DNA of 59,368 nucleotides from NCBI GenBank assembly GCA_017936765.1, contig JAGBEX010000039.1:1-59368 (forward strand). Direction: 5' to 3'. The notes under the pieces were generated by a model. That model was not told where the DNA came from, did not search any database, and saw only the letters and a list, made by a program, of their open reading frames with translations. Source of the DNA: Clostridia bacterium. Lineage in GTDB: Bacteria > Bacillota > Clostridia > Christensenellales > Aristaeellaceae. Below are positions 11,027-20,220 of this stretch, piece by piece (position 1 is the stretch's first letter; every line of letters starts with the position of its first letter). Both the position numbers and the translations under genes were made by a program.

Positions 11027-11569
11027 ATGAAGTGGCTCATTGCCTCGGACATCCACGGCTCCGCCTACTGGTGCGAAAAGCTGCTTGCTGCCTACAAGAC
11101 CGAGGCGGCTGATCGCCTGCTGCTCCTGGGCGATGTGCTGTATCACGGCCCGCGGAACGATCTGCCGGAAGGGTACGCGCCCAAGCAGGTCATTGCCATG
11201 CTCAACGCCATGAAGGAGGATATCCTCTGCGTTCGCGGCAACTGCGAGGCGGAGGTGGATCAGATGGTGCTGGACTTCCCCGTGCTGGCGGACTACGCCC
11301 TGCTGTGCGAGGGCACCAAGCTGATCTACTGCACCCACGGCCATGTGTACAACAACGCCAAGCTGCCGCCCCTGCGCAACGGGGACGTGCTGCTCCACGG
11401 CCACACCCACATCCCGGCCTGGGAGGATCACGGCAGCTACCGCTACCTGAACCCCGGCTCGGTGAGCATTCCCAAGGAAGGCAGCTGGCACGGCTATATG
11501 CTGCTGGAGGACGGGAAGTTCATCTGGAAGGACTTTGAGGGGAACGTGCAGCACGAGATGGAATTATAA
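11027..11569 (+). CDS. YfcE-like metallophosphodiesterase
   Basis: A 180-residue calcineurin-like phosphoesterase of the YfcE/MJ0936 group. The metal-binding motifs are visible: ASDIHGS (residues 6-12), LLGDVLYHG (about 43), VRGNCE (about 69), CTHGH (about 103) and LHGHTH (about 124). These enzymes hydrolyse phosphodiesters with Mn or a similar divalent metal in the cytosol; the natural substrate is not known. The length fits the family. It ends at a strong bidirectional terminator shared with the convergent GyrI-like gene. Confidence 0.92.
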   Translation: MKWLIASDIHGSAYWCEKLLAAYKTEAADRLLLLGDVLYHGPRNDLPEGYAPKQVIAMLNAMKEDILCVRGNCEAEVDQMVLDFPVLADYALLCEGTKLIYCTHGHVYNNAKLPPLRNGDVLLHGHTHIPAWEDHGSYRYLNPGSVSIPKEGSWHGYMLLEDGKFIWKDFEGNVQHEMEL

Positions 11570-11570
11570 A

Positions 11571-11612
11571 AAACATGCACCGCATGATGGATTTCATGCG
11601 GTGCCTGTTTTT
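11571..11612. terminator. Bidirectional terminator
   Basis: GCACCGCATGA (11577-11587) and TCATGCGGTGC (11594-11604) form an 11-bp stem, with A-rich sequence before and CTGTTTTT after. It serves the convergent genes on either side. Confidence 0.9.
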
Positions 11613-11614
11613 GT

Positions 11615-12067
11615 TCACAGCCTCCTGATGGGGAAGCACATATAGCCTTTCCCTGTGGCGGGGTCGGTGAAATCATGCACGGCACCAGCCAGGGTGATGC
11701 CCTGCTGCGCCAGGTGGGCCAGGGTGTCGGGGAAGGCGGTGGGGGTGCTTTCCACCCGCAGGTATTCGTAGCCGGGAATGACCCACTTCGTCCAGCCAGC
11801 AGGAGGCTGGGCATCGTCCGCGCACTCGGCGCCTGCCAGGTAGAGGCCCTGGGTGAAGCCTTCCTCCCAGGGCTGGAAGCTGCGGGAGAAGTCGCTCATG
11901 GCGCCCCATACGCCCACAAGCTGGCCGTTTTCCGTCTTGGCCAGGGGAGCGATCTCACCGAAGTGACCGTTGGCATCCTCCCACAGGCGCTGGATGAAGC
12001 CTTCGCCGTCGCGGGTGGAGCCTTCCTTGCCGATGACGGTGAAGGCGGGCTTGATGATCCTTTCCAT
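11615..12067 (-). CDS. GyrI-like effector-binding domain protein
   Basis: A 150-residue stand-alone GyrI-like (SOUL/BacT-type) small-molecule-binding domain, with a proline-aromatic segment near WVIPGYEYLRVES. Such domains bind hydrophobic or cationic ligands and often sense drugs. It starts three bases after the stop of the AraC-type gene, which itself ends in a similar domain, so the two form an operon. The ligand is unknown. A conserved acidic residue is plausible in EGFTQGLYLAG but cannot be assigned with certainty. Confidence 0.85.
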   Translation of the reverse strand: MERIIKPAFTVIGKEGSTRDGEGFIQRLWEDANGHFGEIAPLAKTENGQLVGVWGAMSDFSRSFQPWEEGFTQGLYLAGAECADDAQPPAGWTKWVIPGYEYLRVESTPTAFPDTLAHLAQQGITLAGAVHDFTDPATGKGYMCFPIRRL

Positions 12068-12070
12068 GGC

Positions 12071-12889
12071 TTACACCCTTCTTTCCACCGGGAGCCACAG
12101 CTCCGCATAGTTTTCCTCCGGGGGCGTGTAGTATTCCAGGTTGCAGTTCCTGCCCAGCCGGTAGTCCTTGCAGGCGGGGAGCCACTCCTTCCACATGCGG
12201 GTGTTCACGTCCTGCAGGTTGTCCATCCGGCAGGGGAACACCGCCCAGGTGCCGGCGGGGAAGGTCACGGTCTCGTATCCGGCGGGGATCTCCCGCCAGG
12301 GCTGGTAGACGTCGGCAATCAGGTACTTGAAGTTGCGGCCATCGGCATCGATGCAGGCACCGAACTGGCCGCAGACGTGGCGATTGTCGCTTTGGAGATA
12401 CTCGCCCCAATAGGGTGGGATCTCCTGATAGGAGGTCTCGTTGTTGAACATTTTGCCGATACCCATCAGGGTAAAGGCGGGCTTTTCCACGATCCTGTAT
12501 TCCAGCATAGTTCCGCCCTCCAATGAGAGATTGATGCGCAGGGGCGAAAAGGCGGTGAGCTTGGCGCCCTTCTCCTTTGCGGCTGAAGGGAGGATGCCGT
12601 GGAACTTCTGGAACGCCCGGGCAAAGCTGTCGGGCGAGTCGTAGCCGTATTTCAGCGCCACATCGATGACCCTGGCATCGCCGTGGGTCAGCTCCTGGGC
12701 AGCCAGGGTGAGGCGGCGGCAGCGGATGTACTCCCCCAGGGTCACGCCGCACAGGGCGTGGAAAATGCGCTGGAAGTGGTACGCGGACACATAGGCCTTC
12801 TGCGCCACGTCCTCCACCAGAATGTCCTGGGTGAGATGCTCTTCGATGTAGCTCAGGGCGCTGTGCAGGCCGCTGATCCAGTCGGGCAT
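12071..12889 (-). CDS. AraC-family regulator with GyrI-like ligand domain
   Basis: A 272-residue transcription factor. Residues 8-105 hold the two helix-turn-helix motifs of an AraC DNA-binding domain, including AQKAYVSAYHFQRIFHALCG and DVALKYGYDSPDSFARAFQKFHG. Residues about 115-272 are a GyrI-like effector-binding domain, as in MarA/Rob-type regulators. It probably senses a small molecule and controls its own operon and perhaps the neighbouring MATE pump, which lies upstream on the same strand. The ATG has AAGGAGTGATCCC in front. Confidence 0.93.
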   Translation of the reverse strand: MPDWISGLHSALSYIEEHLTQDILVEDVAQKAYVSAYHFQRIFHALCGVTLGEYIRCRRLTLAAQELTHGDARVIDVALKYGYDSPDSFARAFQKFHGILPSAAKEKGAKLTAFSPLRINLSLEGGTMLEYRIVEKPAFTLMGIGKMFNNETSYQEIPPYWGEYLQSDNRHVCGQFGACIDADGRNFKYLIADVYQPWREIPAGYETVTFPAGTWAVFPCRMDNLQDVNTRMWKEWLPACKDYRLGRNCNLEYYTPPEENYAELWLPVERRV

Positions 12890-12968
12890 GGGATCACTCC
12901 TTTCAACAGGGTCATGATACCATGGCGGGGTGCGTCCTGTCCCGACAATTTGTGCGGAAAAGCGTCGG

Positions 12969-14318
12969 TCACATGGTCATGGACATGTTGCGGATGCGCT
13001 TGTAGTAGCCCCAGATGAGCAGCACCGCAGCGCCGATCCAGGCCATGATCTCCGCCAGGTAGATGCCCCACTCGCCGATCAAAAGGGGCAGCAGCAGCGC
13101 GCCGCCGATGCGCATGAACAGCTCCACAATGCCGCTGATCATGGGGATGAAGGTATCGCCCAGGCCCTGCAGGGTGGAGCGGTACACAAAAAGCATATAC
13201 AGGGCAATGAGGCCGCTGCCCATAAAGATCAGGAAGCGATAGCCGTAGGTCAGCACCTGCTCCACAATGGCGGGATCGTCCTCGATGAAGAGCCTCAGCA
13301 TGGGCTTGCCCCAGATCAGCACGATGGAACCCATGATCAGGGCCAGCACGGCGGCAATTTGTACGGACTTGCGCAGACCCAGCTTCACGCGGTCCAGCTT
13401 GCGGGCGCCGATGTTCTGCCCCGTGAAGGTACCCACCGCGGCGCTGAGGGCGGTGCCAGCCAGCTCGATAAGCCCCTGCAGGCGACCGGCGGCGCTGTAG
13501 CCCGCCATGAAGATGAAGCCCTGGGCGTTCACCACGCCCTGCAGCACCAGGCCGCCCACGGAAATAATGAAGTTCTGGAAGGAAATGGGGATGCCCAGCC
13601 GCATGAGGCGGCCGGTGACATCACGGGTGAGGCGCAGGTGGCTGCGGGAAATGCGCAGGATGGGCAGGCGCAGCACGGAGACCAGGCAGATGATGCAGCT
13701 GATGCCCTGAGAGATCACCGTGGCGGTGGCCACACCCACCACGCCCCAGCCAAAGCCAGCCACGAAGAGGATGTCCAGGGCAATGTTGCACAGGGCGGCG
13801 CTGGTCATGGCGATGAGCGGCGTGCGGCTGTTGCCCACCGAGCGCAGGAAGCCCGCCAGCAGGTTGAAACCCATCACCACCGGCAGGCCGCCGAAGACGA
13901 TCCGCAGGTAGATGCAGCTCAGCTCATAGGTGTCCGGCGGGGCATTCATCAGGGTCAGTACCGGGCGCAGAAGCAGCTGGGCGACGATCTCCAGCACCAC
14001 CACCACGATGACCGAGAGAGTCAGGCTCTGGCCAAGGGAGCGGCGCAGATCCTCGTGATCACCGGCGCCGAAGCATTGGGCGATCTGGATGGCAAAGCCC
14101 TGGGCAAGACCCATGGCCAAGCCCAGCATGGTCCAGTCCAGCCAACCGGCGGAGGACACCGCTGCCAGGGCGGTGACGCCCTCCACGCGGCCGACCACAA
14201 GGGTATCCACAAGGGAATAAAGCTGCTGGAAAATATTGCCCGCCAATATGGGCAGCGTGAAAAGCAGGATCAGCTTGGTGGGGCTGCCCTGGGTCATGTC
14301 CTTGGTACGGGATGCCAT
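12969..14318 (-). CDS. MATE-family efflux transporter
   Basis: A 449-residue multidrug and toxin extrusion pump of the DinF/NorM type. It uses Na+ or H+ antiport to export cationic drugs. Twelve hydrophobic segments are visible with the duplicated six-helix architecture; the first half starts with ILLFTLPILAGNIFQQLYSLVDTLVVG and the second with IPISFQNFIISVGGLVLQGVVNAQG. AAGGAGCATCC precedes the ATG. The adjacent AraC/GyrI regulator is a plausible controller, though 79 bases separate the two genes. Confidence 0.95.
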   Translation of the reverse strand: MASRTKDMTQGSPTKLILLFTLPILAGNIFQQLYSLVDTLVVGRVEGVTALAAVSSAGWLDWTMLGLAMGLAQGFAIQIAQCFGAGDHEDLRRSLGQSLTLSVIVVVVLEIVAQLLLRPVLTLMNAPPDTYELSCIYLRIVFGGLPVVMGFNLLAGFLRSVGNSRTPLIAMTSAALCNIALDILFVAGFGWGVVGVATATVISQGISCIICLVSVLRLPILRISRSHLRLTRDVTGRLMRLGIPISFQNFIISVGGLVLQGVVNAQGFIFMAGYSAAGRLQGLIELAGTALSAAVGTFTGQNIGARKLDRVKLGLRKSVQIAAVLALIMGSIVLIWGKPMLRLFIEDDPAIVEQVLTYGYRFLIFMGSGLIALYMLFVYRSTLQGLGDTFIPMISGIVELFMRIGGALLLPLLIGEWGIYLAEIMAWIGAAVLLIWGYYKRIRNMSMTM

Positions 14319-14467
14319 AGCGCGGATGCTCCTTTGCTGCGAAACAATACTTCATGACGCTATTCGCGAAGCGGCGGGGGAATCCTGCTGAACGTCGTGA
14401 AAAAAGTTTTTCTTCGGGTTTTATTAAGATTTTGTGACGATTAAGGCGGAAATTTTACAAAAATGTC

Positions 14468-14496
14468 TGTACAATTCATGATTTTTAAGGTAAAAT
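14468..14496 (+). promoter_or_regulatory. Candidate promoter of the secreted-protein gene
   Basis: TGTACA (14468-14473), 17-base spacer, TAAAAT (14491-14496), in AT-rich DNA 43 bases before the start. Confidence 0.55.
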
Positions 14497-14539
14497 AAAA
14501 ACTGGATCCAACTACGGATATTATAAGAAGGAGTTTTGA

Positions 14540-15730
14540 ATGATGAAACGCCTGTTTTGCCTGATCCTGGCCATGATGCTGCTCCCCATTCTGCCCGCCT
14601 TTGCCGAGGAGAACACCGCCGGCGGCCTGGAATTGCAGGAGCTGCTGGACTGGGCCGAGGGCTACAAGACCCGCGCCCTGAATGCCCAGCCCCTGAACGA
14701 TCCCACCGCCCCGGAGGCCTTTTCCGAGGATGGGTACGAGTTCGTTTACGAATTCGCCACCCTGTACATGGATCGCCCGGAAATGACCGAGGACAGCGTG
14801 CTGAAGAACCTGGTCATCACCGCCTGGGGCGAGGCTGGCCCCCGCAACACCAGCGTGGATATGTATTCCAGCGAGGTGCTGGCGGCCTATTACAACGAGA
14901 ATGAAAACCTGGCTGGCGACAGGGACTTTGCCGCCCTGTATGTGAGCAACCTGATGCCCGCAGGCGCTGCCTGGGCCTGGGTGCAGCGCGACGGCCAGCG
15001 GATCATGGCCATCCAGTATGCCGTGCATGACCAGCTGGCCACCGGCGGCGAAGGCTATACCGATGCGGGCGTGGTGTACACCTTCCAGAGCGACCTGGTG
15101 GCCGCCATCCGCGCCTATGGCCTGGATGCGGTGATCGACGAGGCTGACGTGCTGGACAACCTGACCAATGTGCAGGCCGTGATGGACGAAACCGGCTATG
15201 TGCAGTTCCCCGTGAGCTACACCGGCACCGACCTGACCGCCTTTGGCCAGAGCGACGTGAGCTTCGCTGGCATCGACTTCCTGGGCCTGACCCCTGATTC
15301 CGCTGCTGCCGCCCTGGGCGAGTGCCGCGAGGATCTGTGGATGGAGGACGACACCGGCGAGCATCTGCGGATGATGGAGTTCCCCGGCTGCGAGATCACC
15401 TTTGTGTATGATGCTAACAAGCAGAACCCCCGGGTGGAATCCCTGGCCATCATGCAGGATGGCCTGGAAGGCCCCCGCGCTGTGCGCTACGGTGACTCCT
15501 TCGCCAGCGTGCTGAACCGCTTCCGCCACGGCGAGGGCGAATACGTTGACCTGCACGAGGTCCTGTATGGCGATCCGGCTACCGATACCTATGGCCTGGC
15601 GGAATACGGCACCGATGCCTCTGCCACCCTGCGCTATGCCTTCCAGGCCGCCAGCGGCCAGAAGGTGGTGCTGCACATGAACTTCGAGTTCCTGGAGCTG
15701 CACGAGATCCTGCTTTATATCAACGATTGA
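14540..15730 (+). CDS. Secreted protein of unknown function
   Basis: A 396-residue protein with a clear signal peptide (about residues 1-22: basic MMKR, a hydrophobic core, then AFAEE). There is no lipobox cysteine, so it is probably released or wall-associated. The mature part is acidic and has no family I recognise; a second region after about residue 215 (FPVSYTGTDLTAFGQSDVSF onward) may be a separate domain. GGAG lies seven bases before the ATG. It is followed after 30 bases by the repeat membrane protein and an acyltransferase, suggesting one envelope-related transcription unit. Confidence 0.8.
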   Translation: MMKRLFCLILAMMLLPILPAFAEENTAGGLELQELLDWAEGYKTRALNAQPLNDPTAPEAFSEDGYEFVYEFATLYMDRPEMTEDSVLKNLVITAWGEAGPRNTSVDMYSSEVLAAYYNENENLAGDRDFAALYVSNLMPAGAAWAWVQRDGQRIMAIQYAVHDQLATGGEGYTDAGVVYTFQSDLVAAIRAYGLDAVIDEADVLDNLTNVQAVMDETGYVQFPVSYTGTDLTAFGQSDVSFAGIDFLGLTPDSAAAALGECREDLWMEDDTGEHLRMMEFPGCEITFVYDANKQNPRVESLAIMQDGLEGPRAVRYGDSFASVLNRFRHGEGEYVDLHEVLYGDPATDTYGLAEYGTDASATLRYAFQAASGQKVVLHMNFEFLELHEILLYIND

Positions 15731-15760
15731 TCCACACATGGAGCATGAGAGGTGAACCCC

Positions 15761-18625
15761 ATGAAGATCGACCTGACCTGCCCTGCCGAACTGTGGCGGT
15801 ATGAACTGCCCAGGGAGGACTACCGCGCCTGCGACCTGATGATGTACAACCTTGCGGACAAGATGATCACCTCGGTGGAGGTGACGCTGATCCTGTTTGA
15901 CAAGGCCGACGAGGAGCTGGCACGGCTGATTTATCGCGCCCATGACCTGCATGGCGAGCCGGGCAAGACCTTTGGCATCTCCGTTCCCGTGGAGGAGGAC
16001 GCTTCCCCCGCCACGGCGGAAGTGGTGGTGGAAAAGGTGTGGTTTGGGGATAACAGCATCTGGCGCCGCGGAAAGGCCGCCATGACGGAATACACCTCCA
16101 ATGCCCTGCCCAACAGCCGCTCCCTGGAGCTTTTGCGCTATGCGGCTGGCCCCGCTGCCGTGGGCTTCCCCCAGGAGCAGGACGGATTGTGGATGTGCGT
16201 GTGCGGCCGCCCCAACGCGGACTATACCGAGTATTGCATCCGCTGCCACAAGGAAAAGAAATATGTGTTCGAGCAGTATTCCCGCGAGAACATCGAAAAG
16301 CAGGCCAACCAGCGGGAGCAGCAGCTGGCGCTGAAGGCCAAGGCTGCCCGCGAGGATGCTTCCCGCCTGCAATTGCAGCGAGAGGCGGAGTATACTGCCA
16401 AGAAGAAAAAGCGCCGCAAGATCACCATCGCGGCCATCGCCCTGGCGCTGTGCGCCGCCCTGGTGTATGTGGGCGTGTTCCACGTGCTGCCCTATGTGAA
16501 CTACCAGCAGGCGATTCAAGCCATGGAGGGCGGAAAGTGGCAGGAGGCCGAGGCTGCCTTTGCCGACATGGGCGATTACCTGGAAGCCGAAGGCTATGTG
16601 AAACAATGCCAGTACCTGGCGGCAAAGGATCAGATGACCAGCCAGGACGAGCAGGTGGTGCTTGCCGCCCGCAATGCCCTGAGCAAGCTGGGTGAATACC
16701 AGGACGCCCCCGCCCTGGTGCAGCAGGCGGACTATCACCGTGCCGCGCTGCTGATGGACGCCGGCCGCCTGGCGGAAGCCCGGGAGGCGTTCATTCAGCT
16801 GGGCGACTATGAAGAAAGCGCCGCCAAGGCCACCCGCTGCGCCTATCTGATGGCGGATGAGCTGCTGCAAAATGCCGACTACCCCGCCGCCCGGGAGGCC
16901 TTTGCTGCCTTGGGCGACTATGAGGATGCTGCCGACAAGGCCAGGCAGGCGGTGTATCTGCCGGGCAAGGCTGCCCTGGAAAAGGGCGAACTGGACGAAG
17001 CCCTGGCTCTTCTGACCCGGGTGCCGGACTATGCCGACGCTGCCGAGCTGCTCAGCCAGCTCCACTACCTGTATGGCGTGAACCTGCGGGATCAAGGCGA
17101 CTACACCGCGGCGGGGGAGAAATTCCTGCTGGCGGGCGACTACGCCGATGCTGCCGACCAGGCCAACGGCTGCTTCTACGCCCTGGCTGATGCGGCCATG
17201 CAGGGCGGCGACTACATCAGCGCCGAGGCGCAGTTTGCCAAGATCCTGACCTATCAGGATGCGGCGGAGAAGCGCAACGCCTGCCTCTACGCCCTGGCCA
17301 CCGACCGGATGGACGACCTGGAATTCACCCTGGCGCGGGAATACCTGGCTCAGCTGCCGGAGGACTATCAGGACGTGGCGAAGCTGCGCCAGGAGTGCTG
17401 GTATCAGCCCGCCGAGAAGGCCTATGACCGCAAGGACTATGCTGCTGCCGTGGAGGCCTACAGCCAGATCCCCGGCTACCGGGATGCGGACAAGCAGCTG
17501 AACAAGGCGCGCTATCGCCTGGCCAACAGCCTGGCCGATGCTAAGGACTACGCTGCCGCCATTGCCCAGTATGAGCTGCTGGGGGATTACAGCGACAGCG
17601 TGAAGAAGCTGCGCGTCGCCCGCTACAACCGCGCCAACGAGCTGCTGGCCTCCGGCGACTATACTGGCGCCCAGGCGCTGTATCAGCTGGTGAATGGCTA
17701 CAAGGATACCGAGGACAAGCTGGCGGAGATCGACTACATTCAGGCAGATAGCCTGCTCACCGCCGGTGACTATGCTGCCGCCCGCCCCTTGTTTGTGGCG
17801 CTGGGCGAGCATTCCGATGCGAAGACCAAGGTCAAGGCCTGCGACTACCTGGCCGCCGCTGCCCTGCAACAGGAGGGCAAGCTGCTGGAGGCCGCGGAGC
17901 TGTTTGCCACCATTGCCGACTATGAGGACGCCCAGGTGAAGTCCGGCGAGGCCTATTACGCCCTGGGGCAGGCCGCCCTGAAGGACGGCCGCAGCCTGCA
18001 GGCGGCGGAATACTTCACCCTGGCCGGGTCTGTGCAGGATGCTGCCCAGCAGGCCGAGGCCATCTACGACCAGCATTATCAGGGTGTGGCGCAGCAAGCC
18101 CAGGAGGCCATGGACAATGGCGAATATGCGCTCACGGTGCAGCTGCTGGGTCAGCTGGATCTCACCGCGCTGCCGGAGAAGTACGCCTCCCTGCAAAACA
18201 CCTGGCAGCAGGCCAACTATCGCGAGGCCGAGCGCCTGCTGGATGCAGGCGACGCCTATGGCGCGCTGCCCTACTATCAGGCCATTCCAGAATACAAGAA
18301 CGTTTCGTCCCGCCTGGAAAAGCTGTGCTACAAGATCATCGGCACCTGGCAGACAAGGGATGGCGAGTATTACATCTTCCGGGAAAACGGCACCTGCGCC
18401 ATGGCCGGGGAAGAGCTGCTCTTCAACGTGGACAGCTATGCCATGAGTACCGGCACAAAGGATGAGGGACTGCTGATCACCCACCGCATTTCCTCGGTGA
18501 TCGGCAATGAAGCCGTGCTTTACGACCTGCGGGACGGCACCGCCAAGGCCATTTACCTCACCCGTGCCGAGCTGCCTGAGGCGGCTGACGAACCCACCGC
18601 CAGCGTGGAGGTCGTGGACGAATAA
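15761..18625 (+). CDS. Zinc-ribbon, single-TM protein with about 13 TPR-like repeats
   Basis: A 954-residue protein in three parts. Residues 1-140 form an unrecognised N-terminal domain, followed by a zinc ribbon of pattern C-x-C-x13-C-x2-C (CVCGRPNADYTEYCIRC, about 145-165) and a basic coiled stretch. A transmembrane helix lies at about 220-245. The remainder, to about residue 840, consists of roughly 44-residue TPR-like repeats with the signature LGDY-x-DA and A-x2-L-x6-Y-x2-A. A C-terminal domain follows. Such repeats usually mediate protein contacts; by the orientation rule they would be extracytoplasmic. The start is ATG 15761 with GAGAGGTG upstream; GTG 15752 is less likely. The stop shares one base with the acyltransferase start. 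Confidence 0.8.
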   Translation: MKIDLTCPAELWRYELPREDYRACDLMMYNLADKMITSVEVTLILFDKADEELARLIYRAHDLHGEPGKTFGISVPVEEDASPATAEVVVEKVWFGDNSIWRRGKAAMTEYTSNALPNSRSLELLRYAAGPAAVGFPQEQDGLWMCVCGRPNADYTEYCIRCHKEKKYVFEQYSRENIEKQANQREQQLALKAKAAREDASRLQLQREAEYTAKKKKRRKITIAAIALALCAALVYVGVFHVLPYVNYQQAIQAMEGGKWQEAEAAFADMGDYLEAEGYVKQCQYLAAKDQMTSQDEQVVLAARNALSKLGEYQDAPALVQQADYHRAALLMDAGRLAEAREAFIQLGDYEESAAKATRCAYLMADELLQNADYPAAREAFAALGDYEDAADKARQAVYLPGKAALEKGELDEALALLTRVPDYADAAELLSQLHYLYGVNLRDQGDYTAAGEKFLLAGDYADAADQANGCFYALADAAMQGGDYISAEAQFAKILTYQDAAEKRNACLYALATDRMDDLEFTLAREYLAQLPEDYQDVAKLRQECWYQPAEKAYDRKDYAAAVEAYSQIPGYRDADKQLNKARYRLANSLADAKDYAAAIAQYELLGDYSDSVKKLRVARYNRANELLASGDYTGAQALYQLVNGYKDTEDKLAEIDYIQADSLLTAGDYAAARPLFVALGEHSDAKTKVKACDYLAAAALQQEGKLLEAAELFATIADYEDAQVKSGEAYYALGQAALKDGRSLQAAEYFTLAGSVQDAAQQAEAIYDQHYQGVAQQAQEAMDNGEYALTVQLLGQLDLTALPEKYASLQNTWQQANYREAERLLDAGDAYGALPYYQAIPEYKNVSSRLEKLCYKIIGTWQTRDGEYYIFRENGTCAMAGEELLFNVDSYAMSTGTKDEGLLITHRISSVIGNEAVLYDLRDGTAKAIYLTRAELPEAADEPTASVEVVDE

Positions 18626-19983
18626 TGAAGCGCGAGGCTTATGCGCCCTCCGCCAGGCACATCCCGGAGCTGAACGGCCTGCGGGTGCTGCTGGTGTTTG
18701 TGGTGGCGTGGTATCACTTCTGGCAGCAGAGCTGGCTCACCCCCCATGTGGGCAGCTACTCCCTGGACTATCTGGTGCGCTCCGGCTATATGCCGGTGGA
18801 CGGCACCATTCTGCTCAGCGGGTTTCTGCTGTTTCTGCCCTATGCCCGCAGTATGCTCCTGCACGAGGCCGTGCCGGACAGGCGCTGGTTCTATCGCCGC
18901 AGGGTGATGCGCATCGTTCCCAGCTTTTACTTCATTACGCTGGTGATGCTCTTTGCCGTGGCGCTGCCCTGGGGACTGTATTACTCCCCCAAGAACATGG
19001 TGAAGGACGTGTTCATGCACTTCACCTTCACCTTTACCTTTGACCCCTACACCTACATTTCCACCCCCATCGGCGTGGCTAGCTGGACCCTGGCCATTGA
19101 AATGCAGGCGTACCTGCTGTTTCCCTTCATCGCAAAGGCGGCCATGCGCAAGCCCGCCGCTACTCTGCTGGGTCTGACGGCCACCGCCTGGCTGTGGCGC
19201 GGCTGGTGCCTGTGGGCCTTTGTGGATTACGGCATGGTGGTGAACCAGCTGCCCTCCTTCCTGGATGTGTATGCCCTGGGCATGGGCGGGGCGCTGCTGT
19301 ATGTGAAGCTGACCCAGCTGTGGCAGAAGGTGAAGCGCCCCCTGGTGTGGGAAACGCTGGCCACCGGCCTGGTGGCGGTGTGCCTGGTGCTGCTGGAGAA
19401 GCTGCTGCGCGCCCAGGCCTACTACAATGGCAACATTCAGGCGGGTCAGATGATCCACCGCTTCCCCCTGGCACTGCTGCTGGCGGTGCTGGCCGTGGCG
19501 CTGCCCTTCACGGTGCTGCCCCTGCGGAAGCTGATGGGCAACCGGGTCATGGGCTTCCTGGCGGGGATCAGCATGAACTACTACCTGATCCATCAAAACC
19601 TGGCTGTGCATTTGAAGCGGCTGGGGATCCCCTATTCTGAGTTCGAGCTGCCCAACCAGGCGGGCGACCTGCCCTGGCAGCAGCAGTACACCGCGCTGTG
19701 CTTTGGGCTATCCTTCCTGCTGGCGGTGCTGGTGACCTATCTGGTAGAAAAGCCCTGTGCGCGGCTGCTGAAGCGGTTGTTTGAGCAGCGGGATGCCCGG
19801 CGCAAGGCGCGCTACGCCTCCGCAGCGCAGGCCGTGGCCGATGACCTGCAGCCCGGGGACACGGTGATCTTGCACCTGCCCCAGGATGCCGAGGCAGCGG
19901 TGATGGACGCCCTGGGCGACAGGCCGAAGGTGGTCGTGAAGGAAGGCCTGGGCGTGGGGAAGATGGACATGACAAGGCAATAA
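18625..19983 (+). CDS. Acyltransferase-3 family membrane protein
   Basis: A 452-residue integral membrane acyltransferase of the OafA/NolL type, which O-acylates cell-surface sugars or other envelope molecules. Family features seen: LNGLRVLLVFVVAWYHFW at the N-terminus with the catalytic-type histidine, YMPVDGTILLSGFLLF, RRRVMRIVPSFYF, and about ten hydrophobic helices. A soluble tail (about residues 390-452) with no recognised fold extends beyond the membrane domain. It starts on the last base of the preceding stop (TAATG), implying coupled translation. A terminator follows at once. Confidence 0.92.
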   Translation: MKREAYAPSARHIPELNGLRVLLVFVVAWYHFWQQSWLTPHVGSYSLDYLVRSGYMPVDGTILLSGFLLFLPYARSMLLHEAVPDRRWFYRRRVMRIVPSFYFITLVMLFAVALPWGLYYSPKNMVKDVFMHFTFTFTFDPYTYISTPIGVASWTLAIEMQAYLLFPFIAKAAMRKPAATLLGLTATAWLWRGWCLWAFVDYGMVVNQLPSFLDVYALGMGGALLYVKLTQLWQKVKRPLVWETLATGLVAVCLVLLEKLLRAQAYYNGNIQAGQMIHRFPLALLLAVLAVALPFTVLPLRKLMGNRVMGFLAGISMNYYLIHQNLAVHLKRLGIPYSEFELPNQAGDLPWQQQYTALCFGLSFLLAVLVTYLVEKPCARLLKRLFEQRDARRKARYASAAQAVADDLQPGDTVILHLPQDAEAAVMDALGDRPKVVVKEGLGVGKMDMTRQ

Positions 19984-19986
19984 GAG

Positions 19987-20012
19987 AAGGCTCCCTCGGG
20001 TGAGGGAGCCTT
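19987..20012 (+). terminator. Terminator after the acyltransferase
   Basis: AAGGCTCCCTC (19987-19997) and GAGGGAGCCTT (20002-20012) form an 11-bp stem, followed by GCTTTGTT. Confidence 0.8.
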
Positions 20013-20025
20013 GCTTTGTTGCTAA

Positions 20026-20115
20026 CGCCAAAAGCCTCCCTCTCGAGGGAGGTGGATTCGCCGTTAGGCGAAGACGGAAGGAGTGGTTCTGCTGCTTGTT
20101 GCAAAGCATTGCTTT
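20026..20115 (+). repeat. R2-family hairpin repeat
   Basis: CAAAAGCCTCCCTCTCGAGGGAGGTGG-type hairpin, then TTCGCC/GGCGAA, then GACGGAAGGAGTGGTTCTGCTGC. It matches the copies at 4900 and 9484 in order of parts. Confidence 0.7.
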
Positions 20116-20144
20116 CCTTTGCAACTGTGCGGTCATGCAGCGTC

Positions 20145-20220
20145 GTTCTTTTCGTCTCGGCGAAAAGAACCAAAAGCCGCCCGGGGGCGCTGAATTGAGC
20201 CTGTTTCGCAGCGCCCCCGG
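20145..20220. repeat. Pair of strong hairpins in a gene-free stretch
   Basis: GTTCTTTTCG (20145-20154) pairs with CGAAAAGAAC (20161-20170), and CCGGGGGCGCTG (20181-20192) pairs with CAGCGCCCCCGG (20209-20220). They lie in a 590-base region (19984-20577) in which I see no gene. Confidence 0.55.

Noticed and set aside
16510..18290. Possible DNA-level tandem repeat array
   Set aside because: The periodicity is at the protein level (about 44-residue TPR-like units); codons differ between units, so it is not a recent DNA repeat or CRISPR.
14441..18484. A 1347-codon open frame antisense to the repeat-protein gene
   Set aside because: It is the reverse of the sense frame coding for a signal peptide, a zinc ribbon and regular TPR-like repeats. 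The antisense product is a low-complexity shadow.
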